NCBI GenBank assembly: GCA_022841625.1
Contig: JALHRD010000019.1
Span: 1-64,000, forward strand
Length of the DNA: 64,000 bases
Reading direction: 5' to 3'
DNA from: Xanthobacteraceae bacterium
GTDB lineage: Bacteria > Pseudomonadota > Alphaproteobacteria > Rhizobiales > Xanthobacteraceae
This document shows, piece after piece, positions 1-8,520 of the stretch (position 1 is the first letter of the stretch; each line of letters begins with the position of its first letter). The notes beneath the pieces were generated by a model. The model did not search any database, was not told the DNA's origin, and saw only the letters and a list, made by a program, of their open reading frames with translations. A program made the translations under genes and the position numbers.

Positions 1-102
1 GGCAATACACGGCGTTGGTGGCATAACTCGGCGATGGCGCTCCACATCGCGCTGCCGAACACTCTCTTCAGCAAGCTGGGAGTTCCCAAACTGACCAGCT
101 AA
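1..102 (+). CDS. Group II intron reverse transcriptase/maturase, C-terminal fragment
   Basis: The first frame is open from the window edge to TAA at 100-102 and reads GNTRRWWHNSAMALH, then IALPNTLFSKLGVPKLTS. The GNTRRWWHNS...ALPN ending is typical of the C-terminus of bacterial group II intron-encoded LtrA-like proteins. These bind and splice their own intron RNA and reverse-transcribe it during retrohoming. Only the last 33 residues are visible. The position directly before domains V and VI fits an ORF in domain IV. Nothing can be said about the RT or endonuclease domains. Confidence 0.8.
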   Translation, partial: GNTRRWWHNSAMALHIALPNTLFSKLGVPKLTS

Positions 103-194
103 CCTCAACCCATCGAACCCGCCCGGTGCGGACCCGCATGCCGGGTGGTGTGGCAGGGGACGCGGAGGCACTACCTCCGCGCCCCTATGCCGAT
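1..194 (+). mobile_element. 3' end of a group II intron (truncated by window edge)
   Basis: A maturase C-terminus (1-102) is followed by sequence that folds like the catalytic end of a group II intron. Domain V is the hairpin at about 116-150, with CGCCCGG pairing CCGGGTGG and GC-rich tip sequences. Domain VI is clear at 152-191: GGCA/TGCC, GGGG/CCCC and CGCGGAGG/CCTCCGCG closing the loop CACTA. An unpaired TA at 186-187 puts a candidate branch-point adenosine at 187. The intron would end with AT at 193-194, seven bases after it, the usual geometry. The 5' part lies outside the window, so class and intactness cannot be judged. Confidence 0.85.
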
Positions 195-210
195 GTTTGG
201 CGTGTAGCAA

Positions 211-224
211 GTGGCCTTCGCCAC
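211..224 (-). terminator. Short hairpin after the glycosyltransferase stop codon
   Basis: GTGGC-CTTC-GCCAC forms a 5-bp stem with a 4-base loop just past the minus-strand stop codon at 226-228. On that strand it is followed by TTGCTAC, a weak U tract. It may be a weak terminator for the glycosyltransferase gene. The intron end at 194 lies 17 bases beyond it. Confidence 0.35.
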
Positions 225-225
225 C

Positions 226-1665
226 TCACCAAAACGCCCAGTCTTTCATCCGCGGCGACGCTCCAACGTAAATCCCGATCGGGACGGCGACCTCGGCGGC
301 CACATAGGCGGTGGCGCGGGCGTGGCCTTCGACCAGGATGAGACTGTCATTGTCGCCCGCGACGGCGATCAAGTCCGGAAAGCGCGCGCCACCGCGTAGC
401 TGCTCCGCAATGGCGAGAATATGCGTGCGGGTGCTGCGCGCCTCTGCGCCGTTGGTGAGCTGGGCATGGCCGAGGTTGCGGGCACCGTCGGCGACGGAGC
501 GGGTGCCGCCCGAGAGCGTCAGCCAGGGCTCGCACTTCATGTACCGCAGGCGTTCGAGATCCGCTGGCGCGAGCGTCCCGCGCGTCCATGTTACGTCGGA
601 CGGAAAGCCGCTAAACAGCAAGCCGCTCGCCGCGGCGGCGAGTTGCGCCCGCTGCCGGTTCTGCTCAGGGTTCGACAGGTCGGCCCGCTCGATCAAGGTG
701 GCGCGGTCGAGCCCGTGTCGGCGAAGAAAAGCCAGATAGTGCCGGCCCCAGCGGGGCGAATCGATTTGTCCCTTGAGGAACGCCAGCCGCATCGCATCCG
801 CTGTCGCCGGCTCGCTGTCGTCGATTGTGGGGCCGCCGCTCCGTGGCTTCTGCGGCCGGCGTGCACGGGGCGCGATGCGGGGTGCCGCCGGGGTGGCAAT
901 ACCTGCGCTCGGCCTCACCACGCTGACGCGTGGGCCGTGCGCGTCCCGATAGCGTCCGGAATAGCGGTGCAGCCCGATATGGGTGATCGTGTGCGCAGTG
1001 CTCGCCCAGATCTCGCCGCCGCATTGGCGCCAGCGATGGCAGAACGAGAAATCCTCCGATAGCCGTGCGCCGTCGACCACCACCGGCTCGAAGGCGCGGA
1101 TCAGCCGGGTCAGCGATTTGGCGAGCGGCGAGGTCTTTGGCGCGCGCGTGTCCGACAGTTCCGGCATTTTGCCCAGCATCGCGGCAACGCAGTCGCGCTT
1201 GATCAGAAGCAGGCCGGCGCCGCAGCCGTCGACGGAGATAAAGCCCTTGCGGTCGGCCTGTCGGCTTTTGGCGTTGCGGCGAACGATGAAATCATGCGCC
1301 CGTGCGCGTGCGCGTTCGGGCGGCTGGCCTTCGGCCGCAAACTTGGCCAGCCGTTCGAGATCGATATGGCGTTTCGGATAGACCGCGCCGACCACCGGCC
1401 GGTCGAGCATGACCATGTCGATCACCGCCTGCGGCTCATAGCCCATGTCGGCGTCGATAAACAGCAGATGCGTGGCGTCGGTCTTGTCATACCAGTGAGT
1501 CAGCAGAAAATTGCGGCTTTCGACAATGTCGGCATAGGAGATCGCGGCAAAGGTCAGGTCCCATTTGTGGCGCGCCATCACCCGCTGCAAGCGGATGACG
1601 CTGCTGACATAGGGCGTATAGAACATCTCGCCGAAGGCCGGCGTCGCCACCAGGATCTTGGTCAT
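226..1665 (-). CDS. GT-A-type glycosyltransferase fused to a ParB-like domain
   Basis: This 479-residue protein has two parts. Residues 1-240 look like a GT-A nucleotide-sugar glycosyltransferase: an MTKILVATPAFG start, a DAD metal motif at 71-73 in a hydrophobic strand context (LLFIDADMG), and SEDFSFCHRW near 203-212. After a Pro/Arg-rich linker (about 245-285), residues 290-479 resemble bacterial hypothetical proteins with a ParB/sulfiredoxin-like core, LVEGHARATAY at 444-454. The ParB-like half more often appears as a separate protein, in my recollection. It sits downstream of a secretion locus on the same strand but is separated from it by about 300 bp of repeats. The sugar, acceptor and purpose of the second domain are unknown. 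Confidence 0.7.
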   Translation of the reverse strand: MTKILVATPAFGEMFYTPYVSSVIRLQRVMARHKWDLTFAAISYADIVESRNFLLTHWYDKTDATHLLFIDADMGYEPQAVIDMVMLDRPVVGAVYPKRHIDLERLAKFAAEGQPPERARARAHDFIVRRNAKSRQADRKGFISVDGCGAGLLLIKRDCVAAMLGKMPELSDTRAPKTSPLAKSLTRLIRAFEPVVVDGARLSEDFSFCHRWRQCGGEIWASTAHTITHIGLHRYSGRYRDAHGPRVSVVRPSAGIATPAAPRIAPRARRPQKPRSGGPTIDDSEPATADAMRLAFLKGQIDSPRWGRHYLAFLRRHGLDRATLIERADLSNPEQNRQRAQLAAAASGLLFSGFPSDVTWTRGTLAPADLERLRYMKCEPWLTLSGGTRSVADGARNLGHAQLTNGAEARSTRTHILAIAEQLRGGARFPDLIAVAGDNDSLILVEGHARATAYVAAEVAVPIGIYVGASPRMKDWAFW

Positions 1666-1711
1666 CGGAGCGATCCCCCTGCCTGTCCCGCGCGATTCGG
1701 CGGTGCGCGGC

Positions 1712-1787
1712 CTAGTGGTCCGATTCTAACATTCGCATCCCATTTCCGCGGGCGATTTTGCGAATGTTAGAATCAAAGGACCACTAG
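1712..1787. repeat. Palindromic repeat, copy 1 (CTAGTGGTCC family)
   Basis: A long inverted repeat. CTAGTGGTCC at 1712-1721 pairs with GGACCACTAG at 1778-1787, and GATTCTAACATTCGC at 1722-1736 pairs perfectly with GCGAATGTTAGAATC at 1760-1774. About 23 bases lie in the loop. It sits between the glycosyltransferase start and the protease gene, and a related copy follows 13 bp later. It probably belongs to a dispersed family of miniature palindromes. Confidence 0.85.
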
Positions 1788-1800
1788 CAAGTATAGGCTG

Positions 1801-1879
1801 CTAGTGGAGTTTTAGATTTGACATTCGCATCGCGTGCTTTCTGCCAAGTGGGTAGCGAATGCCAAATCCACTCCACTAG
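1801..1879. repeat. Palindromic repeat, copy 2 (diverged)
   Basis: CTAGTGGAG at 1801-1809 pairs with CTCCACTAG at 1871-1879, and GATTTGACATTCGC at 1815-1828 pairs with GCGAATGCCAAATC at 1855-1868 with one mismatch (wobble in one strand). The layout matches copy 1, but arm bases differ on both sides in compensating ways. Loop sequences differ completely. Confidence 0.85.
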
Positions 1880-1958
1880 CCTGGCAAGATCAATGACGCG
1901 GCGACATTTATCAAGCCGTCGGAGGACGGCATCGATAAGGGATGGCGCGACGATAGGG

Positions 1959-2888
1959 TTAGAGCCGAGCCCGGGATGGCGGCGTGGGAACGCCGGGCTC
2001 GATCGCCGGCTCAGCCGTGGTCGGCCGCGCGATATAAGGCGCCGCAAACAGGCTCACGCCATCGTGGTCCAGCGCGAACAGCGGCGTGAACTGCGGCAGC
2101 ATGTTGGTTTCGGCGAGCAATTGGTGGCGGTTGTCCAAAACGAGCCAGCGTCCGCCCTCGCGCACCGCCAACACGGCGTGGTCCTGGCGCACCGCGCGAT
2201 CGCGCACCAGCAGCAGCCGCAGATCGCTGGCGGCGACGCCGGCCGCTCGCAGGATAGCATATTTTGCGATCGCATAGTCCTCGCAATCGCCGCGGCCCGA
2301 GGCGAGCGACGCGAGCGGGGTGCTCCACTGGTCGGCAACGCCGTGCTGGGCGTGATCGGTGGTGTAGTGGATGGCGGCATTGACCGCGGCATTGACCGCC
2401 TCGATCCGCTCGCGGCCGGTGCGCGCCTGTGCGCTGTCGACCAGCGTCAGAAACTGCCGCGCCTGCGGCGTGCATGACTTGCGGTCGGAGCGGCAGTGCG
2501 CGATCTCCTTGGCTTCCGCCTGCAACTGTTGTTCGACGCCGCGCCACTTGACCCACAACAAGCCTTCGGGCGCCCGGAACGTGGACAGCCCAAACGGCTC
2601 GCCGCTCGGCAGCCGGTTGCGTCCGCTGGGCGCGGCATCGGTCATGGTCGTCGAGGTGTTGGCGAGCTGCAGGGTCGTGCTGGACGCGGGGCGGTCACGC
2701 TTGGCCAAGACTTCATTGATGGTGAAGTAGCGCGCCGGCGCGGCTGCCGGCATGTCGACGGACAATGACGGCGTTGGGTGCTGCGGCGCTTTCTGCACGT
2801 TTTGCCGCGCCGAGACGGTGTTCGTCGTAGCGACGACAAAGCCGAGCAGCAGGAGTGCGCCGTAGCGCGAGCGAAGTAACGCCGACAT
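1959..2888 (-). CDS. BTLCP/LapG-like transglutaminase-like cysteine protease
   Basis: A 309-residue protein with an N-terminal signal sequence (about 1-27), so probably periplasmic. Residues about 95-265 match the bacterial transglutaminase-like cysteine protease family: GRGDCEDYAIAKY places the catalytic Cys at 202, with His237 in QDHAVLAV and Asp252 in WLVLDNR. LapG of Pseudomonas, in this family, cleaves a surface RTX adhesin and releases it when c-di-GMP is low. The gene lies 261 bp downstream of the type I secretion adaptor, near the large RTX protein, which supports a role in processing or release. No LapD-like receptor is in the window, so the link is inferred. The gap suggests it may have its own promoter. 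Confidence 0.8.
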   Translation of the reverse strand: MSALLRSRYGALLLLGFVVATTNTVSARQNVQKAPQHPTPSLSVDMPAAAPARYFTINEVLAKRDRPASSTTLQLANTSTTMTDAAPSGRNRLPSGEPFGLSTFRAPEGLLWVKWRGVEQQLQAEAKEIAHCRSDRKSCTPQARQFLTLVDSAQARTGRERIEAVNAAVNAAIHYTTDHAQHGVADQWSTPLASLASGRGDCEDYAIAKYAILRAAGVAASDLRLLLVRDRAVRQDHAVLAVREGGRWLVLDNRHQLLAETNMLPQFTPLFALDHDGVSLFAAPYIARPTTAEPAIEPGVPTPPSRARL

Positions 2889-3149
2889 GAAAATACGCCC
2901 GTGGTTTGGGGGCGTCGGTCGGCATCGCTGTCGACCACACCCGGTTCTCGGGCGAAATCATGGTCGATGGCGATTTCAGAGGCCTCAAAACGACATGCGC
3001 AATTTTAGGTAATGGGCGGCTTGCCGCCGCAGCATGGCGGGCTGGCTAATGGCGCCTGAACGAGGTTACTAAAAGTTGAATGATTGGCGCATGGTCCCGA
3101 AGGGGGGCGGTTTTCGGACACAGACCGTACTCAATTGTCAGAGCACGCA
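2889..3149. other. Intergenic gap between adaptor and protease genes
   Basis: This 261-bp stretch between two minus-strand genes holds no convincing reading frame. It contains a GGCGGC-AA/TT-GCCGCC palindrome near 3007-3023, which could end or stall transcription from the secretion operon. No good promoter was recognised. Confidence 0.4.
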
Positions 3150-4400
3150 TTAGCGCTCGCGCAGCGCGCCTTCGCGCAGCATCCGCGCCGGTTTGAGGAG
3201 ATAGTCGAGCACCGACTTCTCGCCGGTCAAAATTTCCACTGTGGTAACCATACCCGGGATGATCGGGAGCGGCCTTTCAGGGGCCCCGAGGTGGTTCTTA
3301 TCGGTGCGGATCATAACACGGTAGAAGGTCTCGCCCTTTTCCTGCACGCGCTCTTTTTCATCGACGACGGCGTCGGCGCTGATGCGTTCCACTTTGCCCT
3401 TAAGCGAGCCATAGACCGAGGGGTCGTAGGCGGTAAATTTAACCACGGCGTCCTGGTTGGGGCGGATGAAGCCGATGTCCTGCGGTCGGATGCGGCCTTC
3501 TACCAGAAGCGAATCGTCGAGCGGCACAATCTCCATGACATTGGCCGCGGGCTGCACAACGGATCCGACGGTGGTGACGTTGATCCGATTGACGATGCCG
3601 TAGACCGGCGCCCGCAGCTCGGTGCGGCGCACGCGGTCCTGCGCCGATTTGATCGTCTCATCGAGAACCGCCAGATCGCCGCGCGATTTGACGAGATCTT
3701 CCTCGGTCTGAGAGCGGAACGCAGCGGTGGCATGTTCGAGCTTGGCGCGGGTTTCGGCAAGCTGACCGCGCATTTCGCTTGCCTGCCGTTCGAGTCGCAG
3801 CATCTCGATCTCGGGCACGACTTTCTGCTTGAACAGCCGCTGTGTGATATCGACTTCGCGTATCAGCAATTCCAGGGTGGAAGACAGGCGCTTCTCGGCT
3901 TGCCGCAGGACGTCGAGGTCTTGGGTCAGTCGCCTGGCCCGCGCTTCAAAGACGCTGATCTCGGCCGCGACGTGCTCCGGCGCGCTTTCCGTCAGACCAT
4001 CGGGAAACGCAATCGATGCGCGCCCTTGCGCTTCTGCTTCCAGCCGTGCGACGCGCGTGGCGGTTGCGGCGCGCCGCTCGCGGACTTCGCCCAATTCCGA
4101 GGCGAATTTGACGTCGCTGATCCGCATCAGCGTCTGTCCCTGTTGGACGATCGTGCCTTCCTGCACCAGGATTTCGTTGACGATGCCGCCTTCGAGCGAT
4201 TGGACAAATTGGGTCAGGCGCGACGGCACGACGCGGCCATTACCGCGGGTAACTTCATCGAGCACGGCAAAGTGCGCCCAGATCAAACCAACCACCACCA
4301 TGGCGAGAGTGGTGCCCAGCAGCATGCGGGCGGTGCGCGGCGTTCGCAGATCGACCGCTGCGCGCACGTCATTGGCGAAGGCGAAATCAGAATGACGCAT
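3150..4400 (-). CDS. HlyD-family type I secretion periplasmic adaptor
   Basis: The protein bridges the inner-membrane ABC transporter and the outer-membrane TolC-like channel. The chosen start (MRHSDFAFANDV, ATG at 4398-4400) overlaps the ABC stop codon by 14 bases, typical of translational coupling, and gives 416 residues. An upstream in-frame ATG at 4523 would lie deep inside the ABC gene and is unlikely. One transmembrane helix follows at about residues 20-42 (LLGTTLAMVVVGLIWAHF). Then come a lipoyl-like segment, a long coiled coil rich in Arg/Glu/Ala, and the HlyD C-terminal barrel (GMVTTVEILTGEKSVLDYLL). Confidence 0.92.
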   Translation of the reverse strand: MRHSDFAFANDVRAAVDLRTPRTARMLLGTTLAMVVVGLIWAHFAVLDEVTRGNGRVVPSRLTQFVQSLEGGIVNEILVQEGTIVQQGQTLMRISDVKFASELGEVRERRAATATRVARLEAEAQGRASIAFPDGLTESAPEHVAAEISVFEARARRLTQDLDVLRQAEKRLSSTLELLIREVDITQRLFKQKVVPEIEMLRLERQASEMRGQLAETRAKLEHATAAFRSQTEEDLVKSRGDLAVLDETIKSAQDRVRRTELRAPVYGIVNRINVTTVGSVVQPAANVMEIVPLDDSLLVEGRIRPQDIGFIRPNQDAVVKFTAYDPSVYGSLKGKVERISADAVVDEKERVQEKGETFYRVMIRTDKNHLGAPERPLPIIPGMVTTVEILTGEKSVLDYLLKPARMLREGALRER

Positions 4401-6645
4401 TGGTCTTGACGGGTGAGGGGACGACGGTCGGCTTTGCCGGTTGACCGCGCTCGTCGGTCGGTTGCTGCCCACCGGCCTTTTGTCCGTCCTGCAAGCGCGC
4501 GAGAACCGCATCGCGCGGTCCATCGGCGACCAGCCGGCCTTTGTCGAAGATCATCAGGCGGTCGACCAAACTGAGCAGCGACAGGCGGTGGGTTGAGACG
4601 ATAATGGTGATATCGCGTGCGGCAAGGGCCTTCAGGCGCTCCAGGAATTCGGATTCGCTCCGGACGTCAAAGTGTGCGGTCGGCTCATCCAGAAACAGAA
4701 TCTTCGGGCGGCGGATCAGCACGCGCGCCAGGCCGATGGCCTGTTTCTGGCCGCCCGACAGACTGCGGCCGCCCTCGGAAATCGGCATGTCGTAACCCAG
4801 CGGGTGACCGGCCATGAAGCTTTCGACGCCGGCCAAGCGCGCGGCGGCCAGAACCTCCTCGTCGGTCGCGCTTGGACGTCCGAGGGTGATGTTGTCGCGC
4901 AACTTGCCCATAAACAGATCGGTGTCCTGCAGCACGAATCCAACGCCGGATCTGAGGTCTGCCGGATCGTATTGGCGAATATCGACACCGTCGACTAGGA
5001 CATGACCGTCCTGCGGCTCATAAAACCCGACCAGAAGGCGGCCGACTGTGGTCTTGCCGGAGCCGATGCGGCCGATGATGCCGACGCGTTCGCCGGGCGC
5101 GATCTTGAACGACACCTTCTCAAGCGCGCTATCCTGAGCGTTCGGATATTTGAAGGTCACGTTTTCAAATGCGACGCTGCCCTTCTCGATGCGGCGGGCG
5201 ACAAAATTGCGACCGAGCGGCCGCTCACGCTCAAGCGCCATGACGGCGTCGATGGCGCGCAATGCGGTCAGGCTTTGACTGGCGCGCGTGATGACGGCAG
5301 CAATTCCCGCGATCGGCCCCAAGATCCGGCCCGCCAGCATGGTGGCGGCGACCAGGGCGCCGACTGAAAGCTTGCCGTCGATAATGAGAAAGACGCCGGC
5401 GACGACCATCAGCAGGGTTGTCAGTTGTTGGGCGGTGTTGGCGCTGTTGAGTGCAAACGACGCCCAGAAATGAACGTCCTCACCGGTGCGCGCGGCGGCG
5501 GCCACCGAACGCTCCCAGGCGGTCTGCATGCGCGCTTCCGCGCCGGTGGCACGGATCGTCTCAATGCCGCCGAGCGATTCGATCAGCACGCCATGGCGCG
5601 CCGCCGACTCGGACTGAAGACGTTTCATGGCCCGGTCGAGCGGACGTTGAATGATGAACCCCAATGCGATCATGATCGGTAGGACGGTCAGGGGAATCCA
5701 GGCCAGCGGGCCCGCGATCAAAAACAGGACGAACACGAACAGCAAGGCAAACAGTAGATCCGTCGCGGATACGACGCTGCCCGATGTGAAGAATTCGCGG
5801 ACCGAATCGAAATCGCGCAACTGGTTGGCAAGCACGCCAACGGAACCGGGGCGCTTGTCCATTTTGATCGCGAGCGCGTGTTCGAAAATTGAGCTTGCCA
5901 GCACCACATCCAGCTTTTTGCCGGTGAGGTCGATGATGCGGCTACGGACCGCGCGCAGGACGAAATCGAATATCACGGCGATGAACAGCCCGATCGAGAG
6001 CGCGACCAGCGAAGCGATGGCTCCGTTAGGCACCACGCGATCGTAGACATTCATGATGAACAAGGGGGCGGCCAGCGCCATAATGTTGATCAGCAGCGCT
6101 GCCGACGCCACATGGACGTAGTTGGGCCAGAATTGCTGGACGACCGACCAGAACCAATGCGGCGGTGCGGCGTCGCGTGCCGCGGTGTCATGCGCGCTGG
6201 CAATTACCGCCGGCCGCACCATGAATGTATAGCCGATATACTCGTTGGCATCCGCGCCCAGCGGGCGCGGCGTGCCGTTCAACCCGTCGGCTGGATCGCA
6301 GACGATGACGTAGCGCGGGTCTTGGTGGGCTTCGAGCATGATGCGCGTGCTGCCGTCGCGCATAACCAGTACGGCCGGAAGAACCAGCGCGGGAATCTGA
6401 GAGATCGGCCGCTTGACCGGCTCAACTTCGAACCCGGCCCGCGCCGCCGCGCGCGCATAAAGCGCAACCGGCAGTCGGCCATCGGTAACAGGAAGGCCAG
6501 CCAACAAGGCCTCGTGGCTGAGCGCACGGCCGTGATAGGCGGCGAGATACAGAAGGCTGTCAGCCAATGAATCTGGACCGGCCGCAGCGCGTGATGCCGT
6601 CGGCTCCTTCATGCGCTGAACCGGCGAACCCTGAAATGCGCTCAC
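4387..6645 (-). CDS. Type I secretion ABC transporter (permease/ATPase)
   Basis: A 752-residue exporter of the RtxB/LapB/HlyB type. Residues 28-145 form a C39-peptidase-like domain with no cysteine where the protease nucleophile would be (DSLLYLAAYHG), so it should bind substrate rather than cut it. Membrane segments span about 165-455. The ATPase has Walker A GRIGSGKT (525-532), signature LSGGQ (629-633), Walker B ILFLDE (649-654) and H-loop His686. It follows the TolC-like gene by 156 bp and overlaps the adaptor gene by 14 bp. The likely substrate is the RTX protein encoded divergently. Confidence 0.95.
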   Translation of the reverse strand: MSAFQGSPVQRMKEPTASRAAAGPDSLADSLLYLAAYHGRALSHEALLAGLPVTDGRLPVALYARAAARAGFEVEPVKRPISQIPALVLPAVLVMRDGSTRIMLEAHQDPRYVIVCDPADGLNGTPRPLGADANEYIGYTFMVRPAVIASAHDTAARDAAPPHWFWSVVQQFWPNYVHVASAALLINIMALAAPLFIMNVYDRVVPNGAIASLVALSIGLFIAVIFDFVLRAVRSRIIDLTGKKLDVVLASSIFEHALAIKMDKRPGSVGVLANQLRDFDSVREFFTSGSVVSATDLLFALLFVFVLFLIAGPLAWIPLTVLPIMIALGFIIQRPLDRAMKRLQSESAARHGVLIESLGGIETIRATGAEARMQTAWERSVAAAARTGEDVHFWASFALNSANTAQQLTTLLMVVAGVFLIIDGKLSVGALVAATMLAGRILGPIAGIAAVITRASQSLTALRAIDAVMALERERPLGRNFVARRIEKGSVAFENVTFKYPNAQDSALEKVSFKIAPGERVGIIGRIGSGKTTVGRLLVGFYEPQDGHVLVDGVDIRQYDPADLRSGVGFVLQDTDLFMGKLRDNITLGRPSATDEEVLAAARLAGVESFMAGHPLGYDMPISEGGRSLSGGQKQAIGLARVLIRRPKILFLDEPTAHFDVRSESEFLERLKALAARDITIIVSTHRLSLLSLVDRLMIFDKGRLVADGPRDAVLARLQDGQKAGGQQPTDERGQPAKPTVVPSPVKTNASF

Positions 6646-6778
6646 GAGGATGGACCTGTCGTCAGACGTCCAGACCTATATATCGCGGATTGGGCAGGAG
6701 CGCCAAATTACCATGATCTTAGGGTTACGAGGTCGCCACTTCTTATGAAACGGCCTCGTCTGAGGGCGCCGTGGATCA

Positions 6779-6805
6779 TTAACGCCGCAGATGACCTAGC
6801 GTTAA
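6779..6805. promoter_or_regulatory. Inverted repeat spanning the TolC-like stop codon
   Basis: TTAACGC at 6779-6785 and GCGTTAA at 6799-6805 form a 7-bp inverted repeat that includes the minus-strand stop codon. There is no U tract, so it is more likely a processing or stability hairpin than a terminator. The 156-bp gap that follows contains a TATATA-like box near 6675-6682 that might serve a separate ABC promoter. Confidence 0.35.
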
Positions 6806-8520
6806 TTGCGCCGGATCGATGAAAGCCAAGCCGGGCCCGAAGGCGCCACGGGCGCAAACGCCGATGTTTCGGAGCTCAAAGGCGATGGTTCCGCGGCTGT
6901 CGCGGGTGCTCTGGTTGCGGGCCGTTGTCCCAGAACCGTTGGCGGTGCGCGGCGGATCATCGCCTCAAACCAGGAGAGACGCGTTTCCGCAGTTGGCCAG
7001 CGCTGGTCGAAAACGCTCTCTTGCGCAGTTTCGGAGGCGGGTGGCGCGGCTGCATAAACCGGCGCGCTCTGGCTTGCGCTGCGACCACGGCTGGTTGCGT
7101 CGCCGGCCGCGATGTTTAGCGGTTCCGAACCGGGCTCGGGAGCTCGGATATGAAGGGGCGGCAACCGCATCGGCAGAACGCCAAACGGTGGCGCTTGCAA
7201 CGGCTCCGAATCGACGGAATGGGGCGACTTCAAATAGGGCAGCAATTGGCCCATCGCCGTCAGCAACTGATAATCCGCAAACACCGCCGTGCCGCGAGTC
7301 GATTCCATCGAAACCTGCGCGTTAAACAGCTGGTTGTATGCGTTCAGGAGGTCGATGAGGGAGCGCTGGCCCAGCTCATATTCCTTCTGATAGGCGCCGA
7401 TGACGCGGCGGTCGGCGGCAATCTGTCGATTGAGAGCTGCGATTCGGTCATTGGTGATGGTGCGCGCCGCCCACGCCTTGTCGATCAGCTCAAACGCTTC
7501 CCGCTGCAGGCGGGCATGGCGCATAGTTTGTTCCTGAAAACGCTCAGCCATTTCGGCGCGTCGCCAAGTGTCTTGGCCGCCGCGGAAAACGTCCCAAGTG
7601 GCAACCACAAAGGCGCTGGCTTCGGTCCGATCGCCAAGCACGGTGCCGATATTATGTCCGCGCGTCGCGCGTCCTTCGACCGCGACATTGGGCACGAACG
7701 AGCCGGCCGTGGCGTTGAAGCCATGGCGCGCCGCGTCCCGGTCAGCCTCGCCGGCCTGGATGGTGGGGTTGTGGCGGAGCGTGACGGCAAGCGCTGCATC
7801 CTTGGAGCCCGGCAGTCCGCGCAAGCGGCCCGGGATTCGCAAATTGTGCGGCTCGATGCCGACCGATTTGCGGTAGGCCGCGCGCGCATCTTCAAGCTGC
7901 TGCATGAACTGCGCCCGAACGGCAATCGCCGCCTCGACGCGCTCACGCACCTGTTCAAGATCGCCCTCGCCAGCGCGACCGCCTTGGAAGCGCGCTTCGA
8001 CATTGGACAAGATGCGCCGATGGGCGGTGATGTTCTCGGCCGCGAGCCCGACCAGATGGGTGTAGCGCACGACATCGATATAAGCTTCCGCCGCATCCAG
8101 CGCGATCAGTTCGGTCCGTTCGCGCACCCGATAGGCGGCTGCGTCAACGCGTGCGGCCTGACGCCAGATCTCGTTAATTGAGGTAAGGCCGTCAAACAGA
8201 ATCTGGCGGACAACCACCGAAGTTTCGTTGCCGCGCAGCCAGGTATTATTGCCGGCCGGCGGCGGGACGATGTCTTTGTGATTGAAACGATGGCGGCCAG
8301 CCTTGGCTTCCAAGCGAACCTGCGGCAGCAGCGTGCCTTGGCTTTGCCGCATCTCCGCCTCAGTTGCGCGGCGGTTCGCTGCGGCTTCACCAACCCCAGG
8401 GTGTGTGACGACTGCCTGATTGATCGCGTCAACAATAGTAAACGCATCATTTGCTACGGCAAATGATACCGCAATAATGGACGCGGCAGCCACGGTCGTT
8501 ACGAAGCGCATTGGAACCAC
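6802..8520 (-). CDS. TolC-family outer membrane channel of type I secretion
   Basis: A 572-residue outer membrane efflux protein with a signal peptide cleaved near AVA-NDA (about residue 24). The two-fold outer-membrane-factor pattern is visible: long alpha-helical segments with EAYIDVVRY in the first half and IDLLNAYNQLFNAQ in the second. It is longer than a typical TolC (about 450-490 residues) because of a Pro/Ala/Ser-rich C-terminal tail of roughly 110 residues. An internal ATG at 8511 (MRF) is an alternative start. It should be the first gene of the minus-strand secretion group, facing the RTX gene across a 646-bp gap. Confidence 0.93.
   Translation of the reverse strand: MVPMRFVTTVAAASIIAVSFAVANDAFTIVDAINQAVVTHPGVGEAAANRRATEAEMRQSQGTLLPQVRLEAKAGRHRFNHKDIVPPPAGNNTWLRGNETSVVVRQILFDGLTSINEIWRQAARVDAAAYRVRERTELIALDAAEAYIDVVRYTHLVGLAAENITAHRRILSNVEARFQGGRAGEGDLEQVRERVEAAIAVRAQFMQQLEDARAAYRKSVGIEPHNLRIPGRLRGLPGSKDAALAVTLRHNPTIQAGEADRDAARHGFNATAGSFVPNVAVEGRATRGHNIGTVLGDRTEASAFVVATWDVFRGGQDTWRRAEMAERFQEQTMRHARLQREAFELIDKAWAARTITNDRIAALNRQIAADRRVIGAYQKEYELGQRSLIDLLNAYNQLFNAQVSMESTRGTAVFADYQLLTAMGQLLPYLKSPHSVDSEPLQAPPFGVLPMRLPPLHIRAPEPGSEPLNIAAGDATSRGRSASQSAPVYAAAPPASETAQESVFDQRWPTAETRLSWFEAMIRRAPPTVLGQRPATRAPATAAEPSPLSSETSAFAPVAPSGPAWLSSIRRN

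Noticed and set aside
1784-2047. 87-codon minus-strand frame over the palindromic repeats
   Set aside because: It overlaps the repeat arms and the protease gene end, with no ribosome-binding site or recognisable product.
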